A stretch of DNA of 64,000 nt. Source: Saccharopolyspora kobensis. GTDB lineage: Bacteria; Actinomycetota; Actinomycetes; Mycobacteriales; Pseudonocardiaceae. The DNA lies in the NCBI RefSeq assembly GCF_900108315.1, contig NZ_FNVB01000004.1, positions 186,001 to 250,000 of the forward strand, written 5' to 3'. The stretch's first letter is position 1. Each line of letters begins with the position of its first letter. The position numbers and the translations under genes were made by a program. Of this stretch, positions 48,029 through 57,303 are shown one piece after another. Under the pieces are notes generated by a model. The model did no database searches. It saw only the letters and a list, made by a program, of their open reading frames with translations, and had not been told where the DNA came from.

Positions 48029-48844
48029 ATGGCGAACTTCAGTGCGGCCGACGTCAAGCGTCTTCGCGAGCTGACCGGCGCCGGCATGATGGACTGCAAG
48101 AAGGCGCTCGACCAGAACGACGGCGACTTCGACAAGGCCGTCGAGAGCCTCCGCATCAAGGGTGCCAAGGACGTCGGCAAGCGCGCCGAGCGCGCGACCG
48201 CCGAGGGCCTGGTCGCCGCGGACGGCGGGGTGCTGATCGAGCTGAACAGCGAGACCGACTTCGTCGCCAAGAACGACGAGTTCATCGGCCTGGCCACCAA
48301 GGTCGCCGGTGCGGTCAAGGAAGCCGGTGCCGGTGACCTGGAGAGCGCGCTGGCCGCGCCGCTCGACGGCAAGACCGTCTCCGAGGTGATCCAGGAGCTG
48401 TCCGCCAAGATCGGCGAGAAGCTGGAGCTGCGCCGGGTCGCCAAGTTCGACGGCACCGTGGCCACCTACCTGCACCGCCGCTCCACCGACCTGCCCCCGG
48501 CGGTCGGCGTGCTGGTCGAGTACACCGGTGACAACGCCGAGGCCGCTCGCGCCGCCGCCATGCAGGTCGCCGCGCTCAAGCCGAAGTACCTCCACCGCGA
48601 CGAGGTCCCGGAGGAGATCGTCGCCAACGAGCGGCGCATCGCCGAGGAGACCGCGAAGGCGGAGGGCAAGCCGGAGAAGGCCCTGCCGAAGATCGTCGAG
48701 GGTCGCCTGAACGGCTTCTTCAAGGAGAACACCCTGCTGGACCAGCCGTCCGTGCAGGACAACAAGAAGACCGTCAAGGCGCTGCTGGACGAGGCCGGCG
48801 TGACGGTCACCGGCTTCGTCCGGTTCGAGGTCGGCCAGGCCTGA
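48029..48844 (+). CDS. tsf: elongation factor Ts
   Basis: This 271-aa guanine-nucleotide exchange factor for EF-Tu reads [39 protein letters not shown], then the TDFVAKN signature ([17 protein letters not shown]) that dislodges Mg-GDP, and ends with the C-terminal coiled-coil/core [28 protein letters not shown] upstream. The length is normal. Confidence 0.97.
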   Translation: MANFSAADVKRLRELTGAGMMDCKKALDQNDGDFDKAVESLRIKGAKDVGKRAERATAEGLVAADGGVLIELNSETDFVAKNDEFIGLATKVAGAVKEAGAGDLESALAAPLDGKTVSEVIQELSAKIGEKLELRRVAKFDGTVATYLHRRSTDLPPAVGVLVEYTGDNAEAARAAAMQVAALKPKYLHRDEVPEEIVANERRIAEETAKAEGKPEKALPKIVEGRLNGFFKENTLLDQPSVQDNKKTVKALLDEAGVTVTGFVRFEVGQA

Positions 48845-48942
48845 CCTGCTGCTGAGGGCGGCCTGCCGGGACCGCACCCAGTGGTGTCCCGGCCGCTCAC
48901 CCGCTGAGCAGGCCGGCTCGGCAGCCGCCAGACGCGGTTTCG

Positions 48943-48976
48943 GCGCCCCGCCTTCGTTGGAAAGGCGGGGCGCTTT
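48943..48976 (+). terminator. terminator between tsf and pyrH
   Basis: GCGCCCCGCCTT (48943-48954) and AAGGCGGGGCGC (48962-48973) form a perfect 12-bp stem with a seven-base loop, followed by TTT. Confidence 0.85.
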
Positions 48977-49112
48977 CGCAAGAGGGGCGATCACCTGCGG
49001 GTTCTCATGCGTCTTCCCGGCGGCGCGTCCGGCCGAGAAGGCGCATGAGGTTCCGCCAGGTGCCCACCAGCGCGAATTGACCACAGACCGAAAGACCTCG
49101 CAGGAGGAATCA

Positions 49113-49862
49113 GTGACCGACGAGGGCCCAACGCAGCGCGGTTACGGCCGGGTGCTGCTCAAACTGGGCGGTGAGATGTTCGGCGGGGGCGGCGTCGGGA
49201 TCGACCCGAACGTGGTCGGCACGGTCGCCCGGCAGATCGCCGAGATCGTCGCCGACGGGGTCGAGGTGGCCATCGTGATCGGCGGCGGCAACTTCTTCCG
49301 CGGTGCCGAGCTGCAGCAGCGCGGGATGGAGCGGGCGCGCGGCGACTACATGGCGATGCTGGGCACCGTGATGAACTGCCTCGCGCTGCAGGACTTCCTG
49401 GAGCGCGAGCACGGCATCGACACCCGCGTGATGACCGCGATCACCATGGGCCAGGTGGCCGAGCCCTACATCCCGCGCCGCGCCATGCGGCACATGGAGA
49501 AGGGCCGCGTGGTGATCTTCGGTGCGGGCACCGGGATGCCCTACTTCTCCACCGACACCACCGCGGCGCAGCGGGCGCTGGAGATCGGCTGCGAGGTGGT
49601 GCTGATGGCCAAGGCCGTCGACGGCGTCTACACCGCGGACCCGAAGACCACCCCGGACGCGCAGCTGTTCGACAGCATCACGCACCGCGAGGTCCTGGAG
49701 CGCGGCTTGAAGGTCGCCGACGCGACCGCGTTCAGCCTGTGCATGGACAACCACATGCCGATCCTGGTGTTCAACCTGCTGCAGGAGGGCAACATCGCCC
49801 GCGCGGTCGGTGGGGAGAAGATCGGCACGCTGGTCAGCACCCCCGCCGCAGCGTCGGCCTGA
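49113..49862 (+). CDS. pyrH: uridylate kinase
   Basis: This 249-aa bacterial UMP kinase of the amino-acid-kinase fold makes UDP for nucleotide synthesis. It shows [82 protein letters not shown] and [14 protein letters not shown] 49113 follows AGGAGGAATCA. It lies in the conserved tsf-pyrH-frr-cdsA order after a terminator. Confidence 0.96.
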   Translation: MTDEGPTQRGYGRVLLKLGGEMFGGGGVGIDPNVVGTVARQIAEIVADGVEVAIVIGGGNFFRGAELQQRGMERARGDYMAMLGTVMNCLALQDFLEREHGIDTRVMTAITMGQVAEPYIPRRAMRHMEKGRVVIFGAGTGMPYFSTDTTAAQRALEIGCEVVLMAKAVDGVYTADPKTTPDAQLFDSITHREVLERGLKVADATAFSLCMDNHMPILVFNLLQEGNIARAVGGEKIGTLVSTPAAASA

Positions 49863-49967
49863 TGGTGCTGGATCCTGATCTGGTCGCGGGCCCGCCGTGG
49901 GGCGGCGGCGCACCGCGGGCGACACTTGCAATGTCCACCGGTCGGCAGACTTAACTAAGGAGCAGCC

Positions 49968-50525
49968 GTGATCGACGAAGCTCTTCTCGAAGGCGAGGAG
50001 AAGATGCAAAAGGCGGTGGAGCGGGCCAAGGACGAGCTGGCCACCGTTCGCACCGGCCGCGCGAACCCCGCGATGTTCTCCGGCATCGTCGTCGACTACT
50101 ACGGTTCGCCGACGCCGTTGAACCAGCTGGCCAGCGTTTCCGTGCCGGAGGCGCGGCTGGTGGTCGTCAAGCCCTACGACGCCAGCCAGCTGGCGGCGAT
50201 GGAGAAGGCCATCCGCGACTCCGACCTGGGTGTGAACCCGTCCAACGACGGTCAGCTCATCCGGATCGCGATCCCGCAGATGACCGAGGAGCGCCGCAAG
50301 GAGATGGTCAAGCTCGCCAAGCAGAAGGGCGAGGACGGCAAGGTCAGCGTGCGCGGCATCCGTCGCAAGGTGAAGGAAGAGATCGACCGCATCGTCAAGG
50401 ACGGTGAGGCCGGTGAGGACGAGGGCACCCGGGCCGAGAAGGAGCTCGACAACCTCACCCACCAGTACACCGCCAAGATCGACGACCTTGTGAAGCACAA
50501 GGAATCGGAACTGCTCGAGGTCTGA
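49968..50525 (+). CDS. frr: ribosome recycling factor
   Basis: This 185-aa RRF splits post-termination ribosomes with EF-G. It reads [60 protein letters not shown] and [20 protein letters not shown], a full-length match. GTG start with AAGGAGCAGCC. Its TGA is directly followed by the cdsA GTG. Confidence 0.97.
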   Translation: MIDEALLEGEEKMQKAVERAKDELATVRTGRANPAMFSGIVVDYYGSPTPLNQLASVSVPEARLVVVKPYDASQLAAMEKAIRDSDLGVNPSNDGQLIRIAIPQMTEERRKEMVKLAKQKGEDGKVSVRGIRRKVKEEIDRIVKDGEAGEDEGTRAEKELDNLTHQYTAKIDDLVKHKESELLEV

Positions 50526-51407
50526 GTGGTGACGGCCGGCCAATGCGAAGGTGAGTCCGGAATGCCCGCTGGCGCCCCGGACCCGCCTTCGCGTCCTTCC
50601 CGGGCCGGACGCGATCTCCGGGCCGCCATCGGCGTCGGGGTAGTGCTCGGTGCCGCGATCATCCTCTCGCTGCTGATGGTGCGCTTCGTCTTCATCGGCA
50701 TCGTCGCCGCCGCGGTGGCGGTCTCCAGCGTCGAGCTGGCCAACGCGCTCAAGCGCGGTTCCGGCACCCGGGTGTCACTCGTCCCGGTGCTGGTGGGCGG
50801 GCAGGCCATGGTGTGGTTGTCCTGGCCGTTCGGCCTGCGCGGAGCGCTGGTGGCGTTCGCGATCACCGTGCTGGCCTGCCTGGCGTGGCGGTTCCGGCAC
50901 GGCGTCGACGGCTACGTGCGGGATGTGACCGCATCGGTGTTCACCGCGGCCTACGTGCCGCTGTTCGCCGCGTTCGCCGCGATGCTGGTGCGGCCGGAGG
51001 ACGGTGCGTTCCGCGCGCTGTGCTTCATGATCGGCGTCGTCGCCTCCGACACCGGTGGTTACGCCTTCGGCGTCCTGTTCGGCAAGCACCCGATGGCCCC
51101 GAGGATCAGCCCGAAGAAGTCCTGGGAGGGCTTCGCCGGGTCGATGCTGGTCGGCGTGGGCGCGGGCGCGCTGTCGGTGACCCTGATGCTCGGCGGCGAG
51201 TGGTGGGAGGGCATGCTCTTCGGCGCCGCCCTGGTGTGCACCGCGACGCTGGGCGACCTGATGGAATCGCTGATCAAGCGCGACCTGGGCATCAAGGACA
51301 TGGGCAACCTGCTGCCCGGCCACGGCGGCCTGATGGACCGGATGGACTCGCTCCTCCCGTCGGCGGCCGCGGCCTGGATGATGCTCTTCTGGCTCGTCCC
51401 GTCGTGA
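50526..51407 (+). CDS. cdsA: phosphatidate cytidylyltransferase
   Basis: This 293-aa integral membrane enzyme makes CDP-diacylglycerol, the branch point of phospholipid synthesis. It has about eight helices after a polar N-terminus of about 35 residues, the middle motif SDTGGYAFGVLFGKHPMAP followed by SPKKSWEGFAGS, and the C-terminal signature SLIKRDLGIKDMGNLLPGHG followed by GLMDRMDSL with the catalytic Asp residues. The start is GTG 50526, immediately after frr; GTG 50529 is equally possible. Confidence 0.95.
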   Translation: MVTAGQCEGESGMPAGAPDPPSRPSRAGRDLRAAIGVGVVLGAAIILSLLMVRFVFIGIVAAAVAVSSVELANALKRGSGTRVSLVPVLVGGQAMVWLSWPFGLRGALVAFAITVLACLAWRFRHGVDGYVRDVTASVFTAAYVPLFAAFAAMLVRPEDGAFRALCFMIGVVASDTGGYAFGVLFGKHPMAPRISPKKSWEGFAGSMLVGVGAGALSVTLMLGGEWWEGMLFGAALVCTATLGDLMESLIKRDLGIKDMGNLLPGHGGLMDRMDSLLPSAAAAWMMLFWLVPS

Positions 51408-51570
51408 ACGACGGTCTGACGAACTCCCTTCGCGCGGCGGTGCGAGCAGCCGAACCTCAGCGTCCGCCCGATGCACGTCGAACGGCCTGCTCTCGCCAAG
51501 CGCACGCCGAGCGCCCGCGCCGTAGGCGGACTGCGCGGCTTGGCCGCTCCGAAGGCGAGGACCGGCGTTG

Positions 51571-52302
51571 ATGCGTGCCTGGCGGAAGGCGGCTCGGCCG
51601 CAGGTCACGCCGAGTCCGAACATCTGGCACTGGCCGGAGCTGTTCGAGATCGAGAACCGGGCCCAGGACGCGACCGGTGCGCTGTGGGACGCGCTGCGCG
51701 AGCGCTGCGACTGGGCTGATCGGGACGTGGTCGACATCGGCTGCGGCGACGGCTTCCACCTGCCGCTGTTCGCGGCCGAGGCGCGCACCGTGATCGGCAT
51801 CGAGCCGCACCAGCCGCTGGTGGAGCGGGCCCGGCGCCGGATGGCGGGCACGCCCGGCGTGGACGTGCGGCAGGCGCCCGCCCAGCAGCTTCCGCTGGCC
51901 GATGCCAGTGCGGACCTGGTGCACGCCCGCACCGCGTACTTCTTCGGCCCCGGTTGCGAACCGGGCCTCGCCGAGGCGGAGCGGGTGCTGCGACCGGGCG
52001 GCGTGATCGCGATCGTCGACCTGGACGCGGGTCGTTCGCCGTACGGCGACTGGATGCGGGCCGATGCGCCGCAGATCGATCCGGCCGCGATCGAGGAGTT
52101 CTTCCAGCGCCACGACTTCGACAGCACCTCGGTGGCCACCGAGTGGCGCTTCGACGATCGGGAAGCCCTCGAAGCGGTCCTGGGCATCGAGTTCTCCGCG
52201 AAGGTCGCCGCCCGCGCGGCCCGCGAAGTCCCCGGCTGCACGCTCCCGGTCGGCTACCGCCTCCGGACCCGCCGCAAACCGACCACCCTCCTGACGCCCT
52301 GA
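51571..52302 (+). CDS. SAM-dependent methyltransferase
   Basis: This 243-aa class I methyltransferase has motif I VVDIGCGDGFHLPLF, motif II VIGIEPHQPLVERARRRM, and post-motif regions LPLADASADLVHARTAYFFG and LRPGGVIAIVDLD. The acceptor is unknown. ATG 51571 has a TTG immediately upstream and no strong ribosome site. Preceded by a 163-bp gap with no gene and convergent with the VOC gene. Not part of the conserved block in other genera. Confidence 0.82.
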   Translation: MRAWRKAARPQVTPSPNIWHWPELFEIENRAQDATGALWDALRERCDWADRDVVDIGCGDGFHLPLFAAEARTVIGIEPHQPLVERARRRMAGTPGVDVRQAPAQQLPLADASADLVHARTAYFFGPGCEPGLAEAERVLRPGGVIAIVDLDAGRSPYGDWMRADAPQIDPAAIEEFFQRHDFDSTSVATEWRFDDREALEAVLGIEFSAKVAARAAREVPGCTLPVGYRLRTRRKPTTLLTP

Positions 52303-52361
52303 ACCGCTCCGCTGCCCGGGCAGCCGTCTATTTCGTGTGGGACCTCGGGTGACGGAGGTGG

Positions 52362-53126
52362 TCACTCGCCGGTGCGCTGGGCGGTGTCGATGATGAAGAA
52401 GGACGCGCCGACGACGTCCCGGAGCAGGGCCACGCGGCCGTGCGGCGAGTCCGTGGGGTCGCGCAGGACTTCGCCGCCGAGCTCCACCGCCTTCGCGGTC
52501 GCCGCGTCGGTGTCCTGGTCGGGGTTGACCTGGAAGTACAGCTGCCAGTGCGCGGGCACGTCCTCGGGCAGCGAGAGGCTGGTCTCGAAGCGGCCCGCCG
52601 TCGGCTGGTCGTCGACGTACCAGACCGTGTAGTCGAAACCGTCGCCCGGTTCGCCGATCTGCTCCTGCCGGTAGCCCAGCAGGTCCGCGTAGAAGGGATC
52701 CGCCGCGGAGCCGTCGCGGGTGTGCAGCTCGGCCCAGCAGAGCATGCCCGCGTGGTCCCGGCCGAAGGTGCCGTTGGGCGGTGCCTGCCACAGGCCGACC
52801 GGCGCCCCGGTGGGATCCTCGGCGACCAGGAACATCTCGTCCGCGGGCGTTTCGGTGGGCGGCACCAGCACCTTCCCGCCCAGGGCCCGGATGCGCTCGA
52901 CCGCGTGGCGGACCGAGCCGCACTCCAGGTACAGCGTCCACGCCGTCGGTACGCCGGTCTGGGGTGGCAGCACTCCGGCGACCGGTTTGTGCTCCTTCAT
53001 CGCGATGTTGTAGTCCGGCCGCTGGATCCAGTGCCAGCCGAACAGGCCGGTGTAGAAGTCCCGGGTGCCGGACACGTCGTTGGTGGCCAGGTCCACCCAG
53101 GCAGGCGCGCCCACTGCGATGGTCAT
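52362..53126 (-). CDS. VOC/glyoxalase-superfamily protein, two domains
   Basis: This 254-aa protein has two vicinal-oxygen-chelate modules. The first reads GAPAWVDLATNDVSGTRDFY and TGLFGWHW, ending LVAEDPTGAPVGLWQ; the second reads GMLCWAELHTRDGSAADPFY, LYFQVNPDQDTDAATAKAVE and RVALLRDVVGASFFII. This two-domain form is common among actinomycete resistance/glyoxalase-like proteins (CFP30B-like). The function is unknown. ATG 53126 with GGGA upstream is preferred; a longer frame to 53267 lacks domain content. Confidence 0.82.
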   Translation of the reverse strand: MTIAVGAPAWVDLATNDVSGTRDFYTGLFGWHWIQRPDYNIAMKEHKPVAGVLPPQTGVPTAWTLYLECGSVRHAVERIRALGGKVLVPPTETPADEMFLVAEDPTGAPVGLWQAPPNGTFGRDHAGMLCWAELHTRDGSAADPFYADLLGYRQEQIGEPGDGFDYTVWYVDDQPTAGRFETSLSLPEDVPAHWQLYFQVNPDQDTDAATAKAVELGGEVLRDPTDSPHGRVALLRDVVGASFFIIDTAQRTGE

Positions 53127-53432
53127 CGGCAGTCCCGCCTCTCCGAGTGTGGTTGCGTCTGGGGTCGATCTCGCGTTGTGCGGTCTCTTGTCATCGCGGC
53201 CCCCTGAGATGCGGTTGGGCAGGGATCCGATTGGCACAACGGGCATCGCTCCGCCTCCGCGGTTCACCCAGAGGGTGACCGGCGCCGGTGCGGGGAAAAC
53301 CCCTGCGGCCGATCAAGATCGTCGGCGTCACCCGGTGGCGCTACGTCTCGGTGCCTTTACCGCAATCGAACGCCCCCGAATGACGCCTTGATCCTGGACC
53401 GCCCACGTGATCGACTAGGTGTGGTCACTCAG

Positions 53433-53448
53433 CGTGCGTATACGCACG
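53433..53448. promoter_or_regulatory. 16-bp perfect palindrome
   Basis: CGTGCGTATACGCACG is fully self-complementary and lies 44 bp upstream of the membrane-protein gene at 53492, within the 365-bp gap 53127-53491 that contains no gene. It is a likely operator; the regulator is unknown. Confidence 0.4.
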
Positions 53449-53491
53449 TGGAGGGCCCGATCGTGCAAGCACCCGGGTTACAGGAGCAGCC

Positions 53492-53962
53492 ATGGCCAAC
53501 CGCGCGGCTAAGCCGGTCACCGCGGGCTTGAGCCGGCTCGCCGAGCTGGACCGCCGGGAGCGCAACCGGATCATCCAGCAGCTGTGCGAGCAGCACCCGG
53601 CCTTCCGCTCGCTGCTGAAGCAGGTGTCGATCGCCCGCGGCGTGGCCTTCGGGTCCGGGCTGGTGCTGGCCGTCGCGGTGATGTTCCTGGTGCAGAACGC
53701 ACCGGTGCTGTGGGTTTCCGGCCTGGTGTTCATCGGGCTGGCCGGGTTCTGCTACGTGGCGGTGGCGCTGACCGACAGCCGGTTCGACCTGCTGCTGGCG
53801 GTGCTGGGCGCGCACCGGACCGACGAGTTGCACGGCCGGCTGGTGACCGAGCAGGTCTACGGCGAGGAGTGCGCCGAGCAGCCGGAGCGGACCCGGGTGG
53901 TGACCGCCCGCTCGGTGGGGCCGCGGCTCACCGACGGTTCACCGGTTCACGCTGATCGATAG
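53492..53962 (+). CDS. small two-helix membrane protein (DUF3040-like)
   Basis: This 156-aa protein has a basic N-terminus with the pattern GLSRLAELDRRERNRIIQQL, two adjacent membrane helices (about 50-70 and 73-92: VAFGSGLVLAVAVMFLV, VSGLVFIGLAGFCYVAVAL) and a hydrophilic tail. Its size and helix pair resemble DUF3040-type actinobacterial proteins, though similarity is loose. AGGAGCAGCC precedes the ATG. Its end overlaps the convergent DtxR gene by 24 bp. Confidence 0.65.
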   Translation: MANRAAKPVTAGLSRLAELDRRERNRIIQQLCEQHPAFRSLLKQVSIARGVAFGSGLVLAVAVMFLVQNAPVLWVSGLVFIGLAGFCYVAVALTDSRFDLLLAVLGAHRTDELHGRLVTEQVYGEECAEQPERTRVVTARSVGPRLTDGSPVHADR

Positions 53963-54625
53963 CGCCGCGGCGATCTCGCTGCCCACGAAGTGCGTTTCGT
54001 CGTCCGGCGGTTCGCCGACGCGCACCACCAGCGGCCCGCCGAACGGCTTGCGCTCCACGAGCTCGATGCGCGATCCCAGCGTCATGCCGTGCTCGGTGAG
54101 GTAGCGCAGCAGGTCCGAATCGGTGTCCCAGACCCGCGCGATGGTGCCGACCGTGCCGGGATCGACCTGGTCCAGCAGCTTCGTCGCGGGCTTCTCCATC
54201 CGGCCGTCGGCGGTCGGGATCGGATCGCCGTGCGGGTCGTGGGTGGGGTTGCCGAGCTTGGCCGCGATGTGCGCGACGAGCTCGTCGGAGACCGCGTGCT
54301 CCAGGGCGTCGGCCTCCCGGTGCACCGCGTCCCAGCTGTAGTCCAACTCCTCGACCAGGAACAGCTCGATCAGCCGGTGGCGGCGGAGCACGTCGTGGGC
54401 CAGGCGCCTGCCTTCCGGGGTCAGCTCGACGCTGCGGTACCGGACGTGGGTGACGAGGCCGAGCTGCGCGAGCTTGTTGATCATCCCGGACACCGATGAG
54501 GGGCTCAGCCCGAGGCGCTGCGTCAGGGTCGCGTTCGTGACGGGCACGCCTCGTTCGCTGAGCCCGTAGATCGCCCGGAGGTAGTCCTCGACGGACGGCG
54601 ACGGACGCTCGGCCATACTCGTCAT
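53939..54625 (-). CDS. DtxR/MntR-family metal-dependent repressor
   Basis: This 228-aa three-domain regulator has an N-terminal winged helix (SVEDYLRAIYGLSERGVPVT and NATLTQRLGLSPSSVSGMIN), a dimerisation domain with metal ligands (HRLIELFLVEELDYSWDAVH, HAVSDELVAHIAAKLGNPTH) and a C-terminal SH3/FeoA-like domain (about 150-228). It lies 64 bp downstream of the metal ABC transporter genes on the same strand and probably represses them when Mn or Fe is sufficient. ATG 54625 and ATG 54616 are both possible starts. Confidence 0.9.
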   Translation of the reverse strand: MTSMAERPSPSVEDYLRAIYGLSERGVPVTNATLTQRLGLSPSSVSGMINKLAQLGLVTHVRYRSVELTPEGRRLAHDVLRRHRLIELFLVEELDYSWDAVHREADALEHAVSDELVAHIAAKLGNPTHDPHGDPIPTADGRMEKPATKLLDQVDPGTVGTIARVWDTDSDLLRYLTEHGMTLGSRIELVERKPFGGPLVVRVGEPPDDETHFVGSEIAAALSISVNR

Positions 54626-54626
54626 A

Positions 54627-54664
54627 CTTTCACGATACGGGCGCCGGGAAGGCCTTCGTGAAAG
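54627..54664. promoter_or_regulatory. inverted repeat just upstream of the DtxR-type gene
   Basis: CTTTCACGA (54627-54635) and TCGTGAAAG (54656-54664) are perfect 9-bp complements separated by 20 bp, in the gap between the permease gene and the regulator gene. It may be an operator or the stem of a hairpin limiting read-through. On the minus strand TATCGT, six bases before the ATG, could be a -10 box of a leaderless promoter. Confidence 0.4.
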
Positions 54665-54688
54665 AGGTGTTTCGGCCTCGCGGGCAGT

Positions 54689-55564
54689 TCAGGCCCGCAC
54701 CGCGGAGCCGGTCGCCCCGCGCCGGCGCACCGCCCGGGCGATCAGGCCCTGCTCCGGCGCGCCGAGGTAGACCAGCGCGAAGACCACCGTCTGGCACACC
54801 ACGATCATGCCGCCGGTGGAGGTGTCCAGGTGGAAGCTCAGGTAGGTGCCCAGGACGCTGCTGAGCACCGACAGCGCGGCGGCCACCGCGAGCATCCGCG
54901 GAAACCGCTTGGTCAGCAGGAACGCCGTGGCACCCGGCGTGATGAGCATCGCGGTGACCAGGATGACGCCGACGGCCTGCAGCGCCACGACGACGGTCAG
55001 CGCCAGCATCGTCAGCAGCAGCGCGCCGATCCGCCGCGGGTTCAGCCCGATCGCGTGCGCGTGGGTGGGGTCGAAGGCGTAGAGCGTGAGGTCGCGGCGC
55101 TTGACCAGCGCCACCGCGAGCACGATCGCCGCGATCACCAGCACCTGCAGGATGTCGGAATCGGTGACGCCCAGGACGTTGCCGAACAGGATGTGGTTGA
55201 GGTCCACCTGGCTCGGGATGCGCGAGACCAGCACCAGTCCGAGCGCGAACAGGCCGGTGAACACCACGCCGATCGCGGCGTCCCCCTTCAGCTTGGTGGT
55301 GCTGCGGACACCGGCGATCAGCCCGACGGCGAGGCTGCCGAACAGGAACGCGCCGAGCGAGAAGGGCAGTGCCAGCACGTAGGCGAGCACCACGCCGGGC
55401 AGCACGGCGTGCGAGACGGCGTCGCCGAGCAGCGACCAGCCGATCAGCGTGATCCAGCAGGACAGCACGGCGCACACCAGCCCGGCGGCCAGGCTGACCA
55501 GCAGCGCCCGCTGCATGAAGCCGAACTGCAGCGGCTCGACGAGCCACTGGACGATCTCGTTCAC
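54689..55564 (-). CDS. Mn/Zn ABC transporter permease (ABC-3 family)
   Basis: This 291-aa integral membrane subunit has about eight to nine helices. Family features: FGFMQRALLVSLAAGLVCAV near the N-terminus, GDAVSHAVLPGVVLAYVL, DAAIGVVFTGLFALGLVLVS, HILFGNVLGVTDSDILQVL and AVGVILVTAMLITPGATAFL. It forms a heterotetramer with the ATPase encoded immediately upstream. Its GTG overlaps the ATPase stop by four bases, so the genes are coupled. Confidence 0.93.
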   Translation of the reverse strand: MNEIVQWLVEPLQFGFMQRALLVSLAAGLVCAVLSCWITLIGWSLLGDAVSHAVLPGVVLAYVLALPFSLGAFLFGSLAVGLIAGVRSTTKLKGDAAIGVVFTGLFALGLVLVSRIPSQVDLNHILFGNVLGVTDSDILQVLVIAAIVLAVALVKRRDLTLYAFDPTHAHAIGLNPRRIGALLLTMLALTVVVALQAVGVILVTAMLITPGATAFLLTKRFPRMLAVAAALSVLSSVLGTYLSFHLDTSTGGMIVVCQTVVFALVYLGAPEQGLIARAVRRRGATGSAVRA

Positions 55565-56313
55565 CTGGTCTCCTGGGTGCTGCTCCGGGCGACGGCGGTG
55601 TCGACGCCGAAGGTGCGGGCGAGGGTGTCCGGGGACAGGACTTCGTCGAGCGGCCCGTGCGCGATCACCCGCTGCTGGAGCAGCACCGCTTCGTCGCACA
55701 GCGCCGGGACGCTGGCCAGGTCGTGGGTGGAGATCACCACCGTGCGGCCCTCCGCGCGCAGCGCGCGCAGCAGGTCGCTGATCATCGCCTCGGACTTCCT
55801 GTCCACGCCTGCGAACGGCTCGTCGAGGAACAGCAGTTGCGCCTCCTGCGCGATGCCGCGCGCGACGAACGCGCGCTTGCGCTGGCCGCCGGAGAGCGCG
55901 CCGATCGGGTTGCCGGCCAGCTCGGTGAGCCCGACCCGCTCCAGCGCGGCGCGGACCGCCGCCTTGTCCCGCTGCTTGGGCCGGCGGGTGAGGCCCAGGT
56001 GCCCGTAGCGGCCCATCATGACCACGTCCGCCACGGTCACCGGGAAGGTCCAGTCGACGGCCTCGGACTGCGGCACGTAGGCGATCAGCCCGTCGCGCCG
56101 GGCCTGCCGCTGATCGCGGTCGAGCAGCCGGATGTCCCCGGAATCCGGGCGGACCAGCCCCATCAGCGCCTTGAACAGCGTCGACTTCCCGGAGCCGTTC
56201 ATGCCCAGCAGGCCGCAGATGCGCCCCGGGGCGATGTCCACCGACACGTCGTCGAGCGCCAGCGTCTCGCCGTAGTGGACCGTCACGCGGTGCGCGCTGA
56301 TCGCGAGGTTCAC
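55561..56313 (-). CDS. Mn/Zn ABC transporter ATP-binding protein
   Basis: This 250-aa ABC ATPase has Walker A GLLGMNGSGKSTLFKAL, a Q-loop in YVPQSEAVDWTFPVTVADVV (the DW-FP sequence is typical of the metal-chelate subfamily), signature ALSGGQRKRAFVARGIA, Walker B LLFLDEPFAGVD and H-loop STHDL. It overlaps the binding-protein gene stop (upstream) and the permease GTG (downstream) by four bases each. Confidence 0.94.
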   Translation of the reverse strand: MNLAISAHRVTVHYGETLALDDVSVDIAPGRICGLLGMNGSGKSTLFKALMGLVRPDSGDIRLLDRDQRQARRDGLIAYVPQSEAVDWTFPVTVADVVMMGRYGHLGLTRRPKQRDKAAVRAALERVGLTELAGNPIGALSGGQRKRAFVARGIAQEAQLLFLDEPFAGVDRKSEAMISDLLRALRAEGRTVVISTHDLASVPALCDEAVLLQQRVIAHGPLDEVLSPDTLARTFGVDTAVARSSTQETR

Positions 56314-57233
56314 CGGGCACCCCGCAGACCCGCGACGATCGTCTCGGCGTCGTGGCGCAGCAGGTCCAGGTACGTCGGCACCGGGCCGTCCGGGCCGGAC
56401 AGCGAGTCGACGTAGAGCACGTCGCCCAGCCGCGCGCCGGTCTCCCGCGCGACCTGCTGCTGGGCCTTGTCGTTGACGGTGGACTCGCAGAACACGGTGG
56501 GCACTCCGTTCTCCCGGACGAATTCGGTGGTCGCCTTGATCTGCTGCGGCGTGCCCTCGGAATCGCTGTTGACCGGCCACAGGTAGGCCTCGCGCAGGCC
56601 GGCGTCGCGCGCCAGGTAGGAGAACGCGCCCTCGCAGGTCACCAGCGCGCGGTGCTCGCCGGGCAGGGCCGCCAGCTCCTCGCGCAGGTAGCGGTCGATC
56701 TCGTCCAGCCGGCCCAGGTAGGCATCGGCGTTGGCGCGGAAGGTCTCGGCGTGCGCCGGGTCGAGGCGGATGAACGCGTCGCGGATGTTGGTGACGTAGA
56801 CCGCCGCGGTGCGCGGAGACATCCAGGCGTGCGGGTTGGCCTTGCCCCGGTACTCGCCGCCCTGGATCGGGATCGCCTCGATTCCGCTGGTCAGCGTCAC
56901 GTGCTCGGCCTCGCTGCGCTGCACGAACTTGTCGAACCAGCGCTCCAGGCCGAGCCCGTTGTCCAGGACGAGATCGGCCTTGGCGGCGCGGAGCATGTCG
57001 CTGGGGGTGGGCTCGTACTCGTGGATCTCGGTGCCCGGCTTGGTGATCGACTCCACCGCGATCGCGTCCCCGGCGACGTTGCGGGCCATGTCCGCGATCA
57101 CGGTGAACGTGGTGACCACCTGCTTGCGCCCGTCGTCGGGCTGGCTGAACCCGGTCCCGCATGCGCTGAGCAGCAGGAACGCCGCCGCGACGAGAGACGT
57201 GTTTCGGATACCTGCGGAACGGGATTTCGCCAC
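56310..57233 (-). CDS. Mn/Zn-binding lipoprotein of an ABC transporter (cluster A-I)
   Basis: This 307-aa lipoprotein has the lipobox LLLSAC. The metal site resembles manganese-type binders: His in [11 protein letters not shown], His in [15 protein letters not shown], and Glu in [12 protein letters not shown]; the fourth ligand is probably the late Asp. The helix linking the two lobes (about 165-195) is typical of cluster A-I proteins. No ribosome site precedes GTG 57233; the promoter -10 is seven bases upstream, so it is probably leaderless. First gene of the four-gene operon. Confidence 0.92.
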   Translation of the reverse strand: MAKSRSAGIRNTSLVAAAFLLLSACGTGFSQPDDGRKQVVTTFTVIADMARNVAGDAIAVESITKPGTEIHEYEPTPSDMLRAAKADLVLDNGLGLERWFDKFVQRSEAEHVTLTSGIEAIPIQGGEYRGKANPHAWMSPRTAAVYVTNIRDAFIRLDPAHAETFRANADAYLGRLDEIDRYLREELAALPGEHRALVTCEGAFSYLARDAGLREAYLWPVNSDSEGTPQQIKATTEFVRENGVPTVFCESTVNDKAQQQVARETGARLGDVLYVDSLSGPDGPVPTYLDLLRHDAETIVAGLRGAR

Positions 57234-57240
57234 GCCGAAA

Positions 57241-57269
57241 ACTGTACCCCGGGCGGTGGCCGCCACCAA
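57241..57269 (-). promoter_or_regulatory. leaderless promoter of the metal ABC operon with internal palindrome
   Basis: On the minus strand, TTGGTG (57264-57269) as -35 and TACAGT (57241-57246) as -10 are 17 bp apart. The -10 box ends seven bases before GTG 57233, so transcription may begin at the start codon. GGTGGC-C-GCCACC (57255-57267) is a perfect interrupted palindrome inside the promoter, a natural site for the DtxR-type repressor or another metal regulator. Confidence 0.55.
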
Positions 57270-57303
57270 GGTCGTCTCCGGGCGTGGGAAGATGGACGGC
57301 GCT

